From Burhinus oedicnemus (taxonomy: Eukaryota > Chordata > Aves > Charadriiformes > Burhinidae): 64,000 nucleotides of DNA. The notes under the pieces were generated by a model. It searched no databases. It was not told the DNA's origin and saw only the letters and a program-made list of their open reading frames with translations. Positions 1 through 62,600 of the stretch are shown here, one piece after another. The position numbers were made by a program, and so were the translations under genes. The stretch's first letter is position 1. Each line of letters starts with the position of its first letter. The stretch lies in contig VFFE01006690.1 of assembly GCA_008921705.1 (NCBI GenBank), forward strand, positions 29,173-93,172, given 5' to 3'.

Positions 1-1885
1 GCTCTATGGAGTAGTGCGGCGATGAAAGCGCTGCCAAGAAGAGTGAGGAGGAGCAACAGGTTTCCCACCTGATGCTCTGGGTGTGGGAGCAGCTGGGAGA
101 TGGTTGACATTTCTGAGCCAAGCCCTTTGGGAAACGAAAAACCCTGTTATTCTGAGGACGAAGCTTCCAGGACAGGGCAGAGCGCTGAGGATTTTTGGGC
201 GATGAAAGCACTGCCACGCGCCAGGGAGGAGGAGCTAGCGTTTTCTTTCTGAAAGGATTGGTTTGGGATCAACGGGTAGATGTTTGAAGTTTCTTAGTCC
301 AACACTGTGTGAAAAGGAAAAAAAACCGGTTGTTCTGAGGGCGAAGCTGCCAGCAAAGAGGAGAGCTCTATGATTTATAGGGCGATAAAAGCGCTGCCAG
401 GGCAGAGTGAGGAGGAGCAACAGGTTTCCCACCTGGCGCTCTTGGTGTGGGATCAGCTGGGAGATGGTTGACGTTTCTTCGTCCAGCCCTGTGGGAAAAG
501 AAAAGAACGGTTGTTCTGAGGAGGAAGCTGCCAGTAAAGGGCAGAGCGCTGAGGTTTGTGCGGCGATGAAAGCACTGCCAGGGGAGAGTGAGGAGGAGCA
601 ACAGGTTTCCCACCAGGTGCTCTCGCTTTGGGATCAACTGGGTGATGTTTGACGTTACTGAGCCAAGCTCTGTGGGAAAAAAAATATTTTTTTCTGAGGA
701 TGAAGTTGCCAGGAAAGGGCAGAGCGCTCTATGGATTTGTGGGGCGATGAAAGCATTATCAGGGGAGAGTGAGGAGGATCAACAGATTTCCGAGCTGACG
801 CTCTTGGTGTGGGATCAACTGGGAGATGTTAGATTTTTTGAGCACAACCCTGTGGGAAAAGAAGAAACATGGTTTTTTGAGGACGAAGCTGGCAGGAAAG
901 GGCAGAGATCTATGGATTTTGGGGGGGGGGTGAAAGCGCTGCCAAGGAAGAGTGAGGAGGAGCAACAGGTTTCCAACCTGGTGCTCTTAGTGTGAGATCA
1001 ACTGGTAGATAGTTGACGTTTCTTAGCCCAGCCGTGTGGGAAAAGAAAAAACCGGTTATAGTGAGGACGAAGCTGCCAGGAAAGGGCAGAGCGCTGATGT
1101 TTCTGGGGCGATGAAAGTGCTGCCAGGGGAGAGTGACGAAAAGCAACATTTTCCGACCTCGTGCTCTTGCGTTGGGATCAACTGGTATATATGTGATATT
1201 TTGAGCCCAGCTCTGTGGGAAAAGAAAAAACATGTTGTTCTTAAGATGAAGCTGCCAGGAAAGAGTAGAGCGCTGAGGTTTATTCGTCGATGAAAGCAGT
1301 AGCAGGGGACAGTGAGGAGGAGCAACCGTTTTCTTTTTGAAACGATTGTTGTGGGATGAATTAGAAGACGTTTGATATTTTTGAGCCCAGCCCTCTGGGG
1401 AAAATGCTGTGGGAATAAAAAAAAACCACAAACTACTGTTGTTTTGACAAGTAAGCTACCATCGAAGGGTAGAACACTGAGGTTAGTGGGGCTATGAAAG
1501 CACTGCCAGGTGGCAGTAAGAAGAGACAGCTTTCTTTCTGAAATGATTGCCGTCAGATTAATTAGTATATGTGTGATATTTTTGAGCCCAGCAGTGTTGG
1601 AAAAAATCATTTTTTCCGAAGTCAAAGCTAGCACGGAAGGGCAGAGCGCTGTGTTTTGTGGGGCAATGAAAGCGCTGCCCAGGCTCTGTGAGGAGAAGAA
1701 ACATTATTCCCTTCTGGCACATTGCGTATCGGAGCTATCGCTGAGTAGTGTCAATTTTAAAGCCATCCGCAGTGTGAAGGGAAAAATATGTTTTGAAGCT
1801 GAAGTCGTCGGGAAAAGTGGAGCCCCAAGGTTTGTTATGCTATGTCAGCAGTGCCAATGGCCAGGAAGGCTAAAACCAACTTGCT
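1..1885. repeat. Satellite array, about 181-bp monomer, roughly ten copies
   Basis: The landmark 'gatgaaagc.ctgcca' or a close variant recurs near 21, 201, 384, 565, 746, 929, 1110, 1289, 1493, 1665 and 1840. Spacing is 179-183 bp for most units and 172-204 bp for the last three. Each unit also carries 'gaggaggagcaacaggttt', a 'gggatcaactgg' stretch, 'cctgtgggaaaag' and 'gaagctgccaggaaagg'. Units are diverged by substitutions and small indels, most strongly at the right end. The array is cut by the left edge of the window, so its true length is unknown. Short open frames on both strands are by-products of the repeat and differ between units. I do not recognise the family. Confidence 0.9.
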
Positions 1886-4087
1886 TTCTTTGCTTGATAT
1901 CTGCTGGGAAGGCTACACAGCTAGGCAGGTACAGTCCAGGATGTTCCTCCGGTGTCTTGATTATAACTTTTTGACTCAGGTTGTGGAGGACCCTACAAGG
2001 AGAGGTGTACTACTGGACCTAGTACTGACAAACAAAGAGGGACTGGTGGAGGACATTAAGGTTGGGGCAGCCTCAGCCTATGGGTTAGGGCTCTAGAGGG
2101 TAGGGGGACTCAAGAGAACTGGTTGATATTCAATTATCACTTCCTCCAAGCTCAGGATCGGTGCATCCTTAAGAGCAAGAAATCAGGTGAGGGAAATAGG
2201 AGACCTGCATGGTTGAGCAGGGAGCTTCTGAAAAAGCTCAAGTGGAAGAAGGAAGTTTACAGTAAGTGGAAGAAGGGACTGACCGCTTAGGAAGTTTACA
2301 AGAATGCTGCCAGAGTATGCAGGGACAAAACAAGGAAAGCCAAGGCCTCCTTGGAATTAAAGCTGGCAAGGGATGGCAAGTACATTGGAGGCAAAAGGAA
2401 AACTAGAGAAAATATGGGCCCGCTATAGAATGACACGGGGGCCACGGTGACAGATGATGCAGAGAAGGTGGGATTACTGAATGCCTTCTTTGCTTCAGCC
2501 TTTACTGCTCAGGCCAGCCCTCAGGAGTCCCAGACCTTGCAGGTAACAGAAAGTCTGGAGGAAGGAGGACTTTCCCTCGGTTGAGGAGGATCAAGTTAGA
2601 GATCCGTTAAGTAAACTGGATATCCACAAGTCCATGGGTCCTGCTGGGATGCACCCACGAGTGCTGAGGGAGCTGGCTGAAGTAATTGCTGGGCAGCTCT
2701 CCATCATCTTTGAAAGGTCCTGGAGAACAGGCAAGGTGCCTGAAGACTGGAGGAAAGCCAGTGTCACTCCAGCCTTCCAATAGGGCAAGAAGGAAGACCC
2801 AGGAAACTACAGTCAGCCTCACCTCCATCCCTGGAAGGATGATGGAACAGTTCGTTCTGGGTGTCATCTTCAAGTATCTAGAGTAGAAGGTTATCAGAAA
2901 TAGTCAATGTAGATTCACCAAGGGGAAGTCATGTCTGACTAATCTGATTGCCTTCTACGGTGACATGACTGGATGGATAGATGAGGGGAGGGCAGCGGAT
3001 GTTGGCTGCCTTGACTTCAGCAAGGCTTTCAAGACAGTCTCCCACAGCATCCTCATAGGCAAGCTTCGGTGAATGGACAGTGGGGTGGATTGAAAACTGG
3101 CTAGCAGATAGAGCTCAGAGGGTTGTGATTACTGGCACAGGGTCTAGCTGGAGGTCTGTGACAAGTGGTGTTCCCCAGGGGTCAGTACTGGGTCCAGTCC
3201 TGTTCAACATATTCATCATCAATGACCTGGGTGAAGGGATAGAGCGTACCATCAGGAAGTTTGCTGATGACACAAAACTGGGAGGGGTGGCTGACACACC
3301 GGAAGGCTGCGCTGCCATTCAGCGTGACCTGGACAGACTGGAGAGTTGGGCAGAGAGAAACCTCATGAAGTTCAACAAAGGGGAGGAATAACCCCATGCA
3401 CCAGTACAGGCTGACCCGCTGGAAAGCAGCTCTGTAGAAAGGGACCTGGGAGTCCTGGTGGACAACAGGATGACCATGAGGCAGCAATGTGCCCTTACGG
3501 ACAAGAAGGCCAATGGCATCCTGGGGTGCATCAAGAAGAGTGTGGCAAACAGCTCGCAGGAGGTTATTCTCCCCCTCTACTCTGTCCTGGTGTGGCTGCA
3601 TCTGGAGTACTGTGTCCAGTTCTGGGCTTCCCAGTTCAAGAAGGACAGGGAACTGCTTGAGAGGGTACAGCAGAGGGCTACAAAGGGGACTGGAGCATCT
3701 TTCTTATGAGGAAAGGCTGAGGGACTTGGGTCTTTTTAGTCTGGAGAAGACTGAGGGGGGATCTTATCCATGCTTATAAATACTTAAAGGGAGGGTGGCA
3801 GGAGAATGGGACCGATCTCTTTTCAGTGGTGCCCAGTGACAGGACAAGAGGTAACACACACAAACTTGAACATAGCAAGTTCCATCTAAACATGAAGAGG
3901 AACTTCTTTCCTTTGAGGGTGGCAGAGCACTGGAACAGACTGCCCAGAGAGGTAATGGGGTATCCAACTCTGGAGACATTAAAAAACCCGCCTGGACACC
4001 ATCCTGTGCAACCAGCTCTGGCAGGTGGGGTTGGACTAGATGATCTCTAGAGCTCCCTTCCAACCCCGGTGATACTGTGATTCTGTG
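1886..4087 (+). mobile_element. CR1 LINE, 5'-truncated, degenerate
   Basis: The copy starts inside the C-terminal part of the endonuclease region ('ICWEGYTA', 'LDLVLTNKEGL') and continues through a reverse transcriptase with '[17 protein letters not shown]' and the catalytic 'FADDTKL' near 3255-3280. It then reads through the CR1 C-terminal region and ends in a tail resembling the CR1 3' end ('gatgatctctagagctcc' then 'gatactgtgattctgtg'). Several frameshifts and stops break the frame, so it is not autonomous. The left junction is against satellite sequence. It lies about 1.1 kb beyond the inferred 3' end of SLC12A7, antisense to that gene. Confidence 0.9.
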
Positions 4088-4257
4088 GCAGAGTGCTCTT
4101 GCTTGTCGTTCCTGTCCCTTGGTGCTGCTGTCATAGCCTTGAAAACCATGGGGTTCTCTTTTTCCTAATGACTTAAGCTTCAAAACACATCTTTCCCTTC
4201 TCGCTGCAGCCTGGCTCTAAAATTTAGAACGTCCAGCAACTGCCGCTACACAAAGTG
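4088..4257. other. Unassigned spacer between the CR1 and the inverted satellite piece
   Basis: About 170 bp with no gene, RNA or repeat that I can recognise. Confidence 0.5.
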
Positions 4258-4325
4258 TGCCAGGAGGGAAATATGTTGCTTCTCCTCACTGTCCCTGGGC
4301 AGTGCTTTCATTGCCCCACAAACCC
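4258..4325 (-). repeat. Inverted fragment of the satellite monomer
   Basis: Read on the minus strand, this stretch matches the 'gatgaaagcactgcc...gaggaggagcaacag...' part of the monomer seen at 1-1885, with scattered mismatches. On the plus strand it shows 'ttgcttctcctcactg' and 'gggcagtgctttcattgccc'. It lies on the far side of the CR1 in the opposite orientation to the array, so monomer-like sequence brackets the CR1 as an inverted pair. Confidence 0.75.
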
Positions 4326-4326
4326 C

Positions 4327-4500
4327 ATTACCACATATTCTGCATGTTTCCTTCCTCCTCAGGTTTTTCCCCTCCAAGCCCACTCAAATTCTCCATCATT
4401 CATAATAGTCCTAGGCACATCCTTGTTGAGGAATTTTCTCCTCAATTCACATATCAATATGTTCAGTCCTTGTAGGCTTTTCCTAAACTCAGGAAATAAA
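4327..4500 (+). repeat. Dispersed repeat, copy A (second copy at 29536-29714)
   Basis: About 175 bp closely matching 29536-29714. Shared blocks include 'attaccacatattctgcatg', 'cccctccaagcccactcaaa' and 'aatcctaggcacatcct' (with a g for one a in this copy). Copy B carries about 10 extra bases after 'caaattctcc'. No coding capacity and no recognisable family. Confidence 0.8.
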
Positions 4501-5229
4501 GTATTTCGAGTTCACCAGGGGCATGTGCCTTCTCATTCACATCTTCATATGCTGTGCAAATCTAGCACCTCTAGATGCCTTCTGGTCAATGCACAGGGCT
4601 TCCATATGTCTTTCATTGTACCTAAGGTCCCCTAGAGTGCCTTTGGCATGCCCCCAGGGTACCTCTGAGTGCCTATACATAAACCTAATCCTAACCCTAC
4701 ACTCACACCCAGTGGTCCACAGGTGCTTTCTGGTGGGCAGCATGCTTTTCCAAGTGCCTTTTTGTGTGCACCAGCAGTGTCTGAGAGACATCTGAAGTTC
4801 AGTGAGTCATTTGCTTATGTTTGTGTTCCCTCTGTTGCTTGTGCATCGAACTACAGGGATTGGTAATGGCTGCATTCTTTGCTGTTTAACTTTCATTTGC
4901 TTTGCCTGAAACAGCTATGATAAAAGCACCTGCCTTGACCCTAGTCAGGTATTTGGGCCCTGCATCACTGCTGTCCCAGTCTGAGCAACAGAGATATTGA
5001 TTGCATCATATGAGAATAGTTTGTATGTGTTTAAATAAAACCATTCTTTTTAGAGTAGAACAATCTTCTGATACGCAAAGACATCCAATACCTAAAACAC
5101 TCTTAAAACAACATCTACAAAACTAAACAGTATCTGAAAAGGGGTAGAATTCTAACAGAAGCAAAAAGTTTCTATTGAGCACCTAAACTAAATTGTTCAA
5201 CAATTTCAAATAAAAAAAACTTAAAAGCT
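4501..5229. other. Intergenic spacer downstream of SLC12A7
   Basis: No gene found. Around 4565-4780 there are loose internal repetitions of 'gtgcctt' and 'ctttctggt' motifs that may be remains of another tandem repeat. 'cctaatcctaaccctac' near 4684 is too short and irregular to be telomeric. Confidence 0.5.
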
Positions 5230-5251
5230 GATGCAGTTCAGAAAAGCAGAT

Positions 5252-5257
5252 TTTATT
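5252..5257 (-). promoter_or_regulatory. Candidate distal polyadenylation signal AATAAA
   Basis: Plus-strand 'tttatt' within 'gattttatttta' reads AATAAA on the minus strand. A T-rich run lies about 30-45 nt further downstream in transcript direction, as expected for a cleavage site around 5230. Confidence 0.5.
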
Positions 5258-5715
5258 TTAAAACAGCAGCACATACATACAACACTATCAAAATATACAT
5301 ATTTGAAAACAAAAGACTGCACTTCATTAACCAACCTGCTGTGTTTTATCAATTGTTACAATTATATATACAGCCAGGTGGAATTACTGCATCATAGCCT
5401 TCCTGTGAGTTGGATGCTCTTAAGTTTCCTTGGTATAATTGTGCAATACACTATAACTGCTAATAGCTCATGAAAAAATCCCACACCACTTGTCAGTTTA
5501 CTATTACTGTCACCTGGAGGCTTCAGCTACTTAGCCAAGTATTTTAAATAGATAAATGTTATTTAAAACAAGTGTGGCAAATCATGAACTTCACAGAAAT
5601 GCTTTACACACATAATATACAAAATTTGAGTGGTTGTCCTGAACTAAGCCCAACAGAAGCAACATAGCAGCAGTTTGGTAAGGGAAGAAGCCAACTTTTC
5701 CTAAAACCTTTCCCT

Positions 5716-5721
5716 TTTATT
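5716..5721 (-). promoter_or_regulatory. Candidate proximal polyadenylation signal AATAAA
   Basis: Plus-strand 'cccttttatttag' gives AATAAA on the minus strand, about 345 nt after the stop codon. Its use is unproven. Confidence 0.35.
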
Positions 5722-6065
5722 TAGATACAGAACAAAGATTAAAATCATCAGAAGTTGCTTACATTTCTATATCATTGCATTACCATTTCTTTTCTTGTGT
5801 TTCACTAGTTTAACAAGCATCAGAATATGCTACACAAATATCCTAACCCATCCACCATTCACTAGAGAAATATTTTCTACATAAATCTATCTTAAAATAT
5901 AATTTAAATGTAACTTTTTAATAGAAAAACAGAACACATCATGGGAAGAGCCAGCTTGCGTTTAATTTTCAATGCACTAGAACTCTTAATGAAGCTGCTC
6001 AAATCATGGTAAATAACTGTTTTCTCATTGGGACATGGGGATGTCAAACAAAATGTGCAAACAGG

Positions 6066-55810
<49,745 letters not shown>

Positions 55811-56626
55811 CTGGTGGAAGAGTGCAACGATTAGAAACAAAAGGAAAAAAAAAGACAAGGTATACCATGAAAGGAATAGTTAGAAGATGCTGGTTCTAGA
55901 TAACACTGGAGGTGGCTGCCAAACACTGTGTCTTTGTCCCAGACACACGGACTCAACATCCACATTTATAGAAATTAAGTTTAACAGTCTAATCTTTGTA
56001 TAGTGTTCCTAGCTATTATGTATTATTTTTTAATACATACGCTGATCTCTCTCCTGTCCCACCTTTCTAGTTTACTTAAAAGCACTCCATAATAAAATTT
56101 CACATAAACAAAAGCCACCAACCTACCTTTTCATTACTTTACTGACTCCCTCAAAAAGATCCAGTAGTTGAGGCAGGAATTCATGAAAAAAAACAATATA
56201 AAAGGAACTATTTTGTAAAGATCGTGTGGACTTTTCCATGGCATGCTATATTTATTCTATTCCTTATTGAAATATCAGTCTCATTAAGCTGTAGCTCCCC
56301 TGACCTCCTCTGGCACACCTCAAAAAATATAGCATCACTTTCACTGCCTTCCAGCCCAAGTAATATGAAAGCTATTACATGCCGATACTGTCACAACATT
56401 GACAGTTCCAAATAGTCTCAAGTCCTTGCCTATGCACTTTTGCCCTTGTATTCATAAGTCAGAGCAACAGCACCTAGACAGTCTCTTCACTATAAAATTA
56501 AAGAACAGCTGGAGAACAATTTGTACTCTTTTGCCTGTGTCCTCTGCTCTGCCCCCTCCAGGACACTCCTCCCCACATGAAGTCCCAAAACAAAGCTCTT
56601 GCAAACATGGACACCAGTTTCAGCAT

Positions 56627-57196
56627 TGTTATGGTTTGAGAAACTCACAACAGTTTATTGTCATTTAGACAATTATTCTATTACCCAATGACCCCTCCCC
56701 ACCCAGGAAGGGGGAATCAGGAAGAAAACCAGGAAACCCAGAGGTTGAAATATAAACAGATTTAATAAGACTAGATAATTAACAGTAATAACACTAAAGA
56801 ATCAATAGTGATCCTCATACCAATCTAAAAATATATAAGGATTATACTCAGCCAACTATATCAGTAGGAAGCTGTGCACTCCCAGCAGTGGACAGCAAAT
56901 GTTGGATACAGTGAGCACTACGGCTTTGGGAGGAGGGGAAGGCCTCAGGGGTCCGGCAGCAGGGCAAGGAGTTCTCTGGATCGCCACCATCAAGGCAGAG
57001 CTCCCCTCCTCAGCAAACTTTCTAATTTATATTGAATGTGATATTCACGGTATGAAATGATCCCGTTGGCCAGCTTAGGTCAAGTGCCTAGGTCTCTCTC
57101 CTCAACCTTGCACCTAGCTAGACTCGAAAACACTGAGACCTTGACACCCACACACCATAGCTGGCTATAAAGTAAATATTGTCACAAATTCAGACA
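56627..57196 (-). mobile_element. Probable solo LTR of an avian endogenous retrovirus
   Basis: On the minus strand the segment runs from TGTCTG to CCATAACA, the TG...CA form of an LTR. It includes 'ttcaatataaattagaaagt' and a 3' end like that of avian ERV LTRs ('ctcaaaccataaca'). It is GC-richer than its surroundings around 56930-57010. No retroviral gene adjoins it and no target-site duplication is evident. Exact ends are uncertain. Confidence 0.5.
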
Positions 57197-59394
57197 CTAG
57201 AGTCTTCTAAAAGTAGAGTTTTCCCAAGCATTAGAAAAGAAATTAGTCCTGTGTCACTCAAACCAGGACAAGCACAAAGTATTACCTTTGTTGTAATAGA
57301 GACAGAAATAGATTTCAGTTCCTCAAGCAGATGACAGACTACATTCCTGACATTTCCTACCACTCTCCATAGTTCCCTTGTCCAATAGACTTTCCATAGT
57401 ATCACTATATTTATTGGTATCACAACATAGAAGCTGCATACTATCGCCAAGAGCCTCAAGATAGCTATTGTTTATTAGGGCTCTAGAATTAATTCCATGA
57501 TCCAGAGAAGAACTGTTGATGAATTCATCTACAACTACTGTTCTTATCCAACGTATTCATATCCTCCAGCTTACATTTTCTGTTTCTCTACAGTTTATAG
57601 TAGGCCCCCTGTTGCTTCAAGTCCTACAGCCTGGCTAGGTCCCCCTTCTTCAACAATGCTTAATGCAAGGCCAACAGAAGGAGCACTGTGAACACAAAAG
57701 ACTCTCCCTCATTGCACCAGCACCTTGAGATGTTTCATAGCGCATGGAATATGCTGGTTTGGCACAAGATTGTGTGAGAAATTGGCATTTATCCTTTAAT
57801 TGGATCCATGGTACTTAGAGAAAGGTTCAGTTAGCTTTTCCATAGACAACGAAGAGCAACTCTGTCCCCAAGCAAATATATGCTGATTCCTCCCATCTTG
57901 TTGCTAAAGCATACAAGCACTAGAGCTTCTTAGTTAAGACATCGCACTTTCTTCCCAAAGATTTTTGGAACATTGTTTTTCTTCTAGATTGATTCCTCGA
58001 AATGACCATGTTATTTTTGCTAAAGTTTTTACAAAGCATTAGTTACAAGGCATATTCCCAAGTTAAAATAAAAATAAGGTTGCTTTATATTTGTCTTGCT
58101 AAGACCTCACTTCTGTTGATTTTCTCGCCTATTGACAGCTGGTAGCTGTACTGATTAGCTAAATATTAGTACTCCCTTCAGGGTACTTCAGAAAGGATTA
58201 CTCTTCAAGAAGTGAGCTGCAGAATTTCAAGCACTGTTTTGCATTCATACAGAGTGTAATGTCACTGGAGTTACTACTTCAGTGGGTATCATTAGACTAA
58301 TCAAAAGGGTAGCCAAACAAATAATGTGAATCAGTATTCATCATTCTGAGGTTAAAGAGTATAGTTTTGTCTTACCAGTTCTGGAGGTAAAAATCAGCAT
58401 CTCAACACTGTACATTAAGTACTTTAAACTGTAGGTAGGAGAACAGTGAAGTCTTCCTTTATATGCTTGTGTTTCTAAACAAACAGTTACTTGGCTTTGC
58501 TCCAATAGGAAAAAGCTCAGAGCACAGGGTCTCTAACAAATCTTATCAAATGCACCTAACAGACTTCAAATGGAAAAAACACAGAACTCAGGTTTTCTAT
58601 TCTTCGAATCTTTTTTCAGCGTTTCCAACCAATATTCTACCTATTTTAAAGCTTTCCAACTTCACAATAGCCTGTCACTACCAGACTCTGTAGAAGTCTC
58701 CTGTTTAATACAGTTGTCTCCATTCATATTTTGAAAGTGTTTGGTACAGTATTTTTATAGTATTTGACCTGATCAGCATTATCTATTTTAGCTCTGTTTG
58801 AAAGAGGATCAATGCTGAAAAAGTGACCACAAAGATGTACTGACAAGTATTCTCTTATCTGCAGTTTGTTGACTAATCCTACAATTATGAAAAGCTTTGA
58901 AAAAGCTCCTTTGTACTTTCAGTAATGCTGTCAACAAAATCATATTGCCTGTAAAATAAACACACCACCTTTGGGAGTATGCTTATTTAATAAGCTTAGA
59001 AACACAGTGAGACTTACAAACATGTAACTCAAATTGAGATGTATTACACCATCCAGTAGAAAGAACTAGTTTTAGGACCTCAACACACAGTCAACAACTA
59101 TGGTGAGGGTAACAAAAGAAGCTACTATCCCAATCTTCAGCTCATCCTTTCTTCAAAAGGAGGGATTAATTAGAAAAACAGAACTAAAAAAAGACAGGAT
59201 TTACACTTTTCACAAATGCTGTAAATATCACCACTGGTACATCAAGTGGAATGGTGCAAACAGAAAAAAAGACATTTCAGTTGCTTCCCCTAAGGTAACA
59301 TGGAATATAGAAATAGTAAGTCTCAAGCCATTTACAGCTTTAAGTTCTAGGCCTATTCCCTTGAATTCTATGAGAAAGCATAAAGTTAATCAAA

Positions 59395-59600
59395 TCATGG
59401 AATCATTTAGTTTGGAAAAGATCCTTAAGATCAGTCCAACTGTAAATCTAACACTACCAATTCCAACAATAAACCACATCTCTCAGCACCACATCCACAC
59501 ATCTTTTAAATACCTCCAGGGATGGTGACTCAACCAATTTCCTGAGCAGCCTGTTCCAATGCTTGACAAGCAAATCACCTTTCCCTCAGGCTTCTTTGAA
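59395..59600 (-). mobile_element. CR1-type 3' fragment
   Basis: 'tcatggaatcatttagtttg', 'tcttttaaatacctccaggg' and 'gagcagcctgttccaatgct' are the complement of a common avian CR1 3' end. Related to the copy at 25421-25560. Confidence 0.85.
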
Positions 59601-62600
59601 ATTGTGTCAACTCAAACTCTAAGGTGTAGAGGCAAGTTAAAAATACAATGAAAATAACTTCCAGTGTAGTTTTAGACATTCCTCTAAGCTGCACATGTCT
59701 TCTGGAATCCAATTAAAGCACTCCAAAAATCTATACTTAGTGTTGCTTGGTTTCACAAAGTAATTCAAGTTATTAGGGTTTACAGGCAAAAAAATATTAA
59801 ATCTGGACTAGATGAGGAATCCAACTGAGCCAGTATTTCACCTCGGACCACCACTGGTATTAAAAGATCCATAAGAAAGGCAAAATAAAGCAAAAAAGTG
59901 TTCTACAGGCTTGATTACGGTATAATATTTCCTCTGTCTTATGACACACACACACAAAAACTTACCTGTTGATGTGACACTCCATTCCACCCAACATAAG
60001 GTCATCAAAGCCTAATCACTATAAATTAAGTATATATCTGAGGGGTGGGAACAGATTTAAAATTACTATTTTTAATCTGCTATGGAGTGTTCACACACCA
60101 TAGCACAGCTCTGTACTTACTGATGGACCAGCAGACAAACTTTCCTAGAAGCCTGTCTGGTATTGTCTATGTTGACGGGACATGCAAAAATTCCTACTCG
60201 ATTTCTACTCATGCACTGTGATGGGTGTAGCTATATTTACATGGAAATGAGCTGCACCAAAATACATTTACTTTTATACATGAGATATACAGCTACAAGA
60301 AGAGGAAGTAGGAGACATCTCAAGTTTAGGAGGTAATATTCAGAGTGTTCATGCAGATGATCACAACGTGTGCTCCCACACAACCCAGCCGCCAATGCAG
60401 CGTAACCCACACAAGTTGTCACAAACCATCCCAGAGTTGTGCTGTCCTCAAGTTTAGAACGGCCAATGCCATCAGATGATTTCTCATTAACATTTCCACA
60501 CACCAAACAAAACTTATGTCAGATATATATCTGCATATCACAATTCAAAGTGTTGGTCATAGAAGCAAAAGACTTTGTTCAAATTCATACTCCTCAGAAG
60601 TTTCAGAGCAGTGACCCTCACAAACATTGACAGGTAGAATACTTTAAGTTATGTGACCAGTTAACAATTTCTAAGCTGATCCAAACTGATCCATTTTATA
60701 CAGCATAAAACAGAACACAACAGTATAGCTTAGACAGGCAGAAGCCACCTTTGCCACCGAAGAGGTGGCCCTCTTACACTTATTACTCACATGTTTGTGT
60801 CCCTGTATCACACTGCTCCTCACACAAACTGAACCATATATTATAAATTCAACAGTGGTGTGTGCTTAATGCTAAGTCGGAAGAGAGTTGTTTTGCTTTT
60901 GTTTTTATTCTTTCTGCTACATTTAGTCCAGCTGAGTTTGTGTACTCACGACACAAATGCTTGTGCTGTAACTTGAGACACCATCAACATAGAAATGGCA
61001 ATGAGTGTAAGCAAAACCACTTCCTTAGCATTGATACCAACATTAATAAATCATAGAACTAGAGTGGTTGGTTTTCCCCCTTCCCCCTAAAGAAAGAGGT
61101 AGTGTGAAAAAAAAACACACTACACATCTTGTCTCAGTGAAAGTGACAGAGCAGGGCTTGGGGTACAAGGAAACGATCATTTAAGTGATCCTAAATTTGT
61201 ACTAGGATGCCTGTTCAAGAGATTAAGGATGAAAATATTAGACCATCTAATCTGATTTCTGTCTGTCCACAGGTTGCAGAATTTCATTTCTGCATTAGGC
61301 TCTAACACTTTGAAAAAACATACTGAGATTTGACCAGTGTATCTCTTGATGTTTTCAGAACTGAAATAAGAAAAAAGCCTATCAATTTATCTTTATAAAG
61401 TTTTTTTTATTACTGGAAAAATTTCAAACAAATTGTTTCTTTCTTCTGTTTAAATTTGGCTCCTTTCAAAACTTATAGCTATAACATCCTAGTACACTTT
61501 CCAAATTTAACCACTTGCACTTAGTATTTTCTGTCTGTGAGAATAACTATACTTATGAAATTATTTCAAGTTTTCTTTTGAAAAACTGCAACAGTTAAGT
61601 TCATAAAACATTTTCCTAAACTTTAATCATTTTTGTGGCAACATCCTCTCAGCTTAAGTTATGCAAAAAAAATTTTTCAAACTTAAAAATCAAGTACAGC
61701 CTTCTAACACCAGTCTCAATCATGTTATTTACATAAGTATAATCATCACCTCTCTACTCCAAGGATCAGGCTAGCCCTCTTTACCACAGCATTAAACCAA
61801 GCTCATGCTATTCTATTCCAGTCTGACCCCTAAATCCTTTCTGGATTCACTGCTTCCTCGCTGTCCCACACTATGTCTGTCATTATTGTTCATATTCAAG
61901 AAATGTTGCTATTTGCCTTTGTATTCAAAAACATTTTGTCCAAAGAAGCAAGAATCTATGTCTCCTGTCATGTAAGAGTTTAACATCTACCTGAAAAATA
62001 AAAGTAGATTCTTTTTATATAGCAAAAGAATACAGGTAGTATTCAAAGTAGTGAGAATGATGTAAACTTTTGAACCACATAGCCTCAAATAAGATAGCTT
62101 GGCTATGGTAAGGTATAGCTGTTCTCTAAACAAGTACCTGTGTAAAACTACGAAGTTTTGTTTCCCACTTAGAAATTTCTAACTTTATGTGCTACTGTCT
62201 AAACCAGAACACAGTTGAATAATAATAATACTTCACAGAAAACTCCTAATCTTTCATAGTTTCCAAGGGACAACTCTTAATCACAGTCCATGTACCTTGA
62301 AGGTTCCAGTTAGCCAGATACAGATGAAAAATAACAGTTTTTAAAATGAAAATGTTACCATAGTTTTTGTAAGTTAGTATTCTGTCACATTAAGAACAAA
62401 CCACTACAAACTAAGAATATGAACATTAGCTCCTGTTTACACAAGGGTAAACAAGCATTTACTGTTAATATAAGTAAACTTTATGTATCTTTACCTCAAA
62501 GTTTAAAAGTCACTAGAACTGATTTATACAAGTGTCATGTCCAAGAAAGCTACCTGTGGCAAAAACTGTAATTTTATCTTCTCCATCATGCATATTTACT

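Larger units (their letters stand above)
5230..6065 (-). other. SLC12A7 3' UTR (inferred)
   Basis: AT-rich sequence follows the stop codon on the minus strand with no further coding exon. The distal boundary is inferred from an AATAAA signal at 5252-5257 followed in transcript direction by a U-rich stretch (complement of 5206-5222). An earlier AATAAA at 5716-5721 could give a shorter UTR of about 350 nt. Transcript ends cannot be proven from genomic sequence. Confidence 0.55.

Noticed and set aside
1..1974. Several 60-190 codon frames on both strands at the left end
   Set aside because: They follow the satellite period, shift between units and have no protein-family similarity.
4679..4700. 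Telomere-like 'cctaatcctaaccctac'
   Set aside because: Two to three irregular units only; not a telomeric or interstitial telomeric array.
60237..60506. 89-codon minus-strand frame with a hydrophobic end
   Set aside because: No recognisable family, no splice context and no conservation evidence; typical of chance frames in AT-rich introns.
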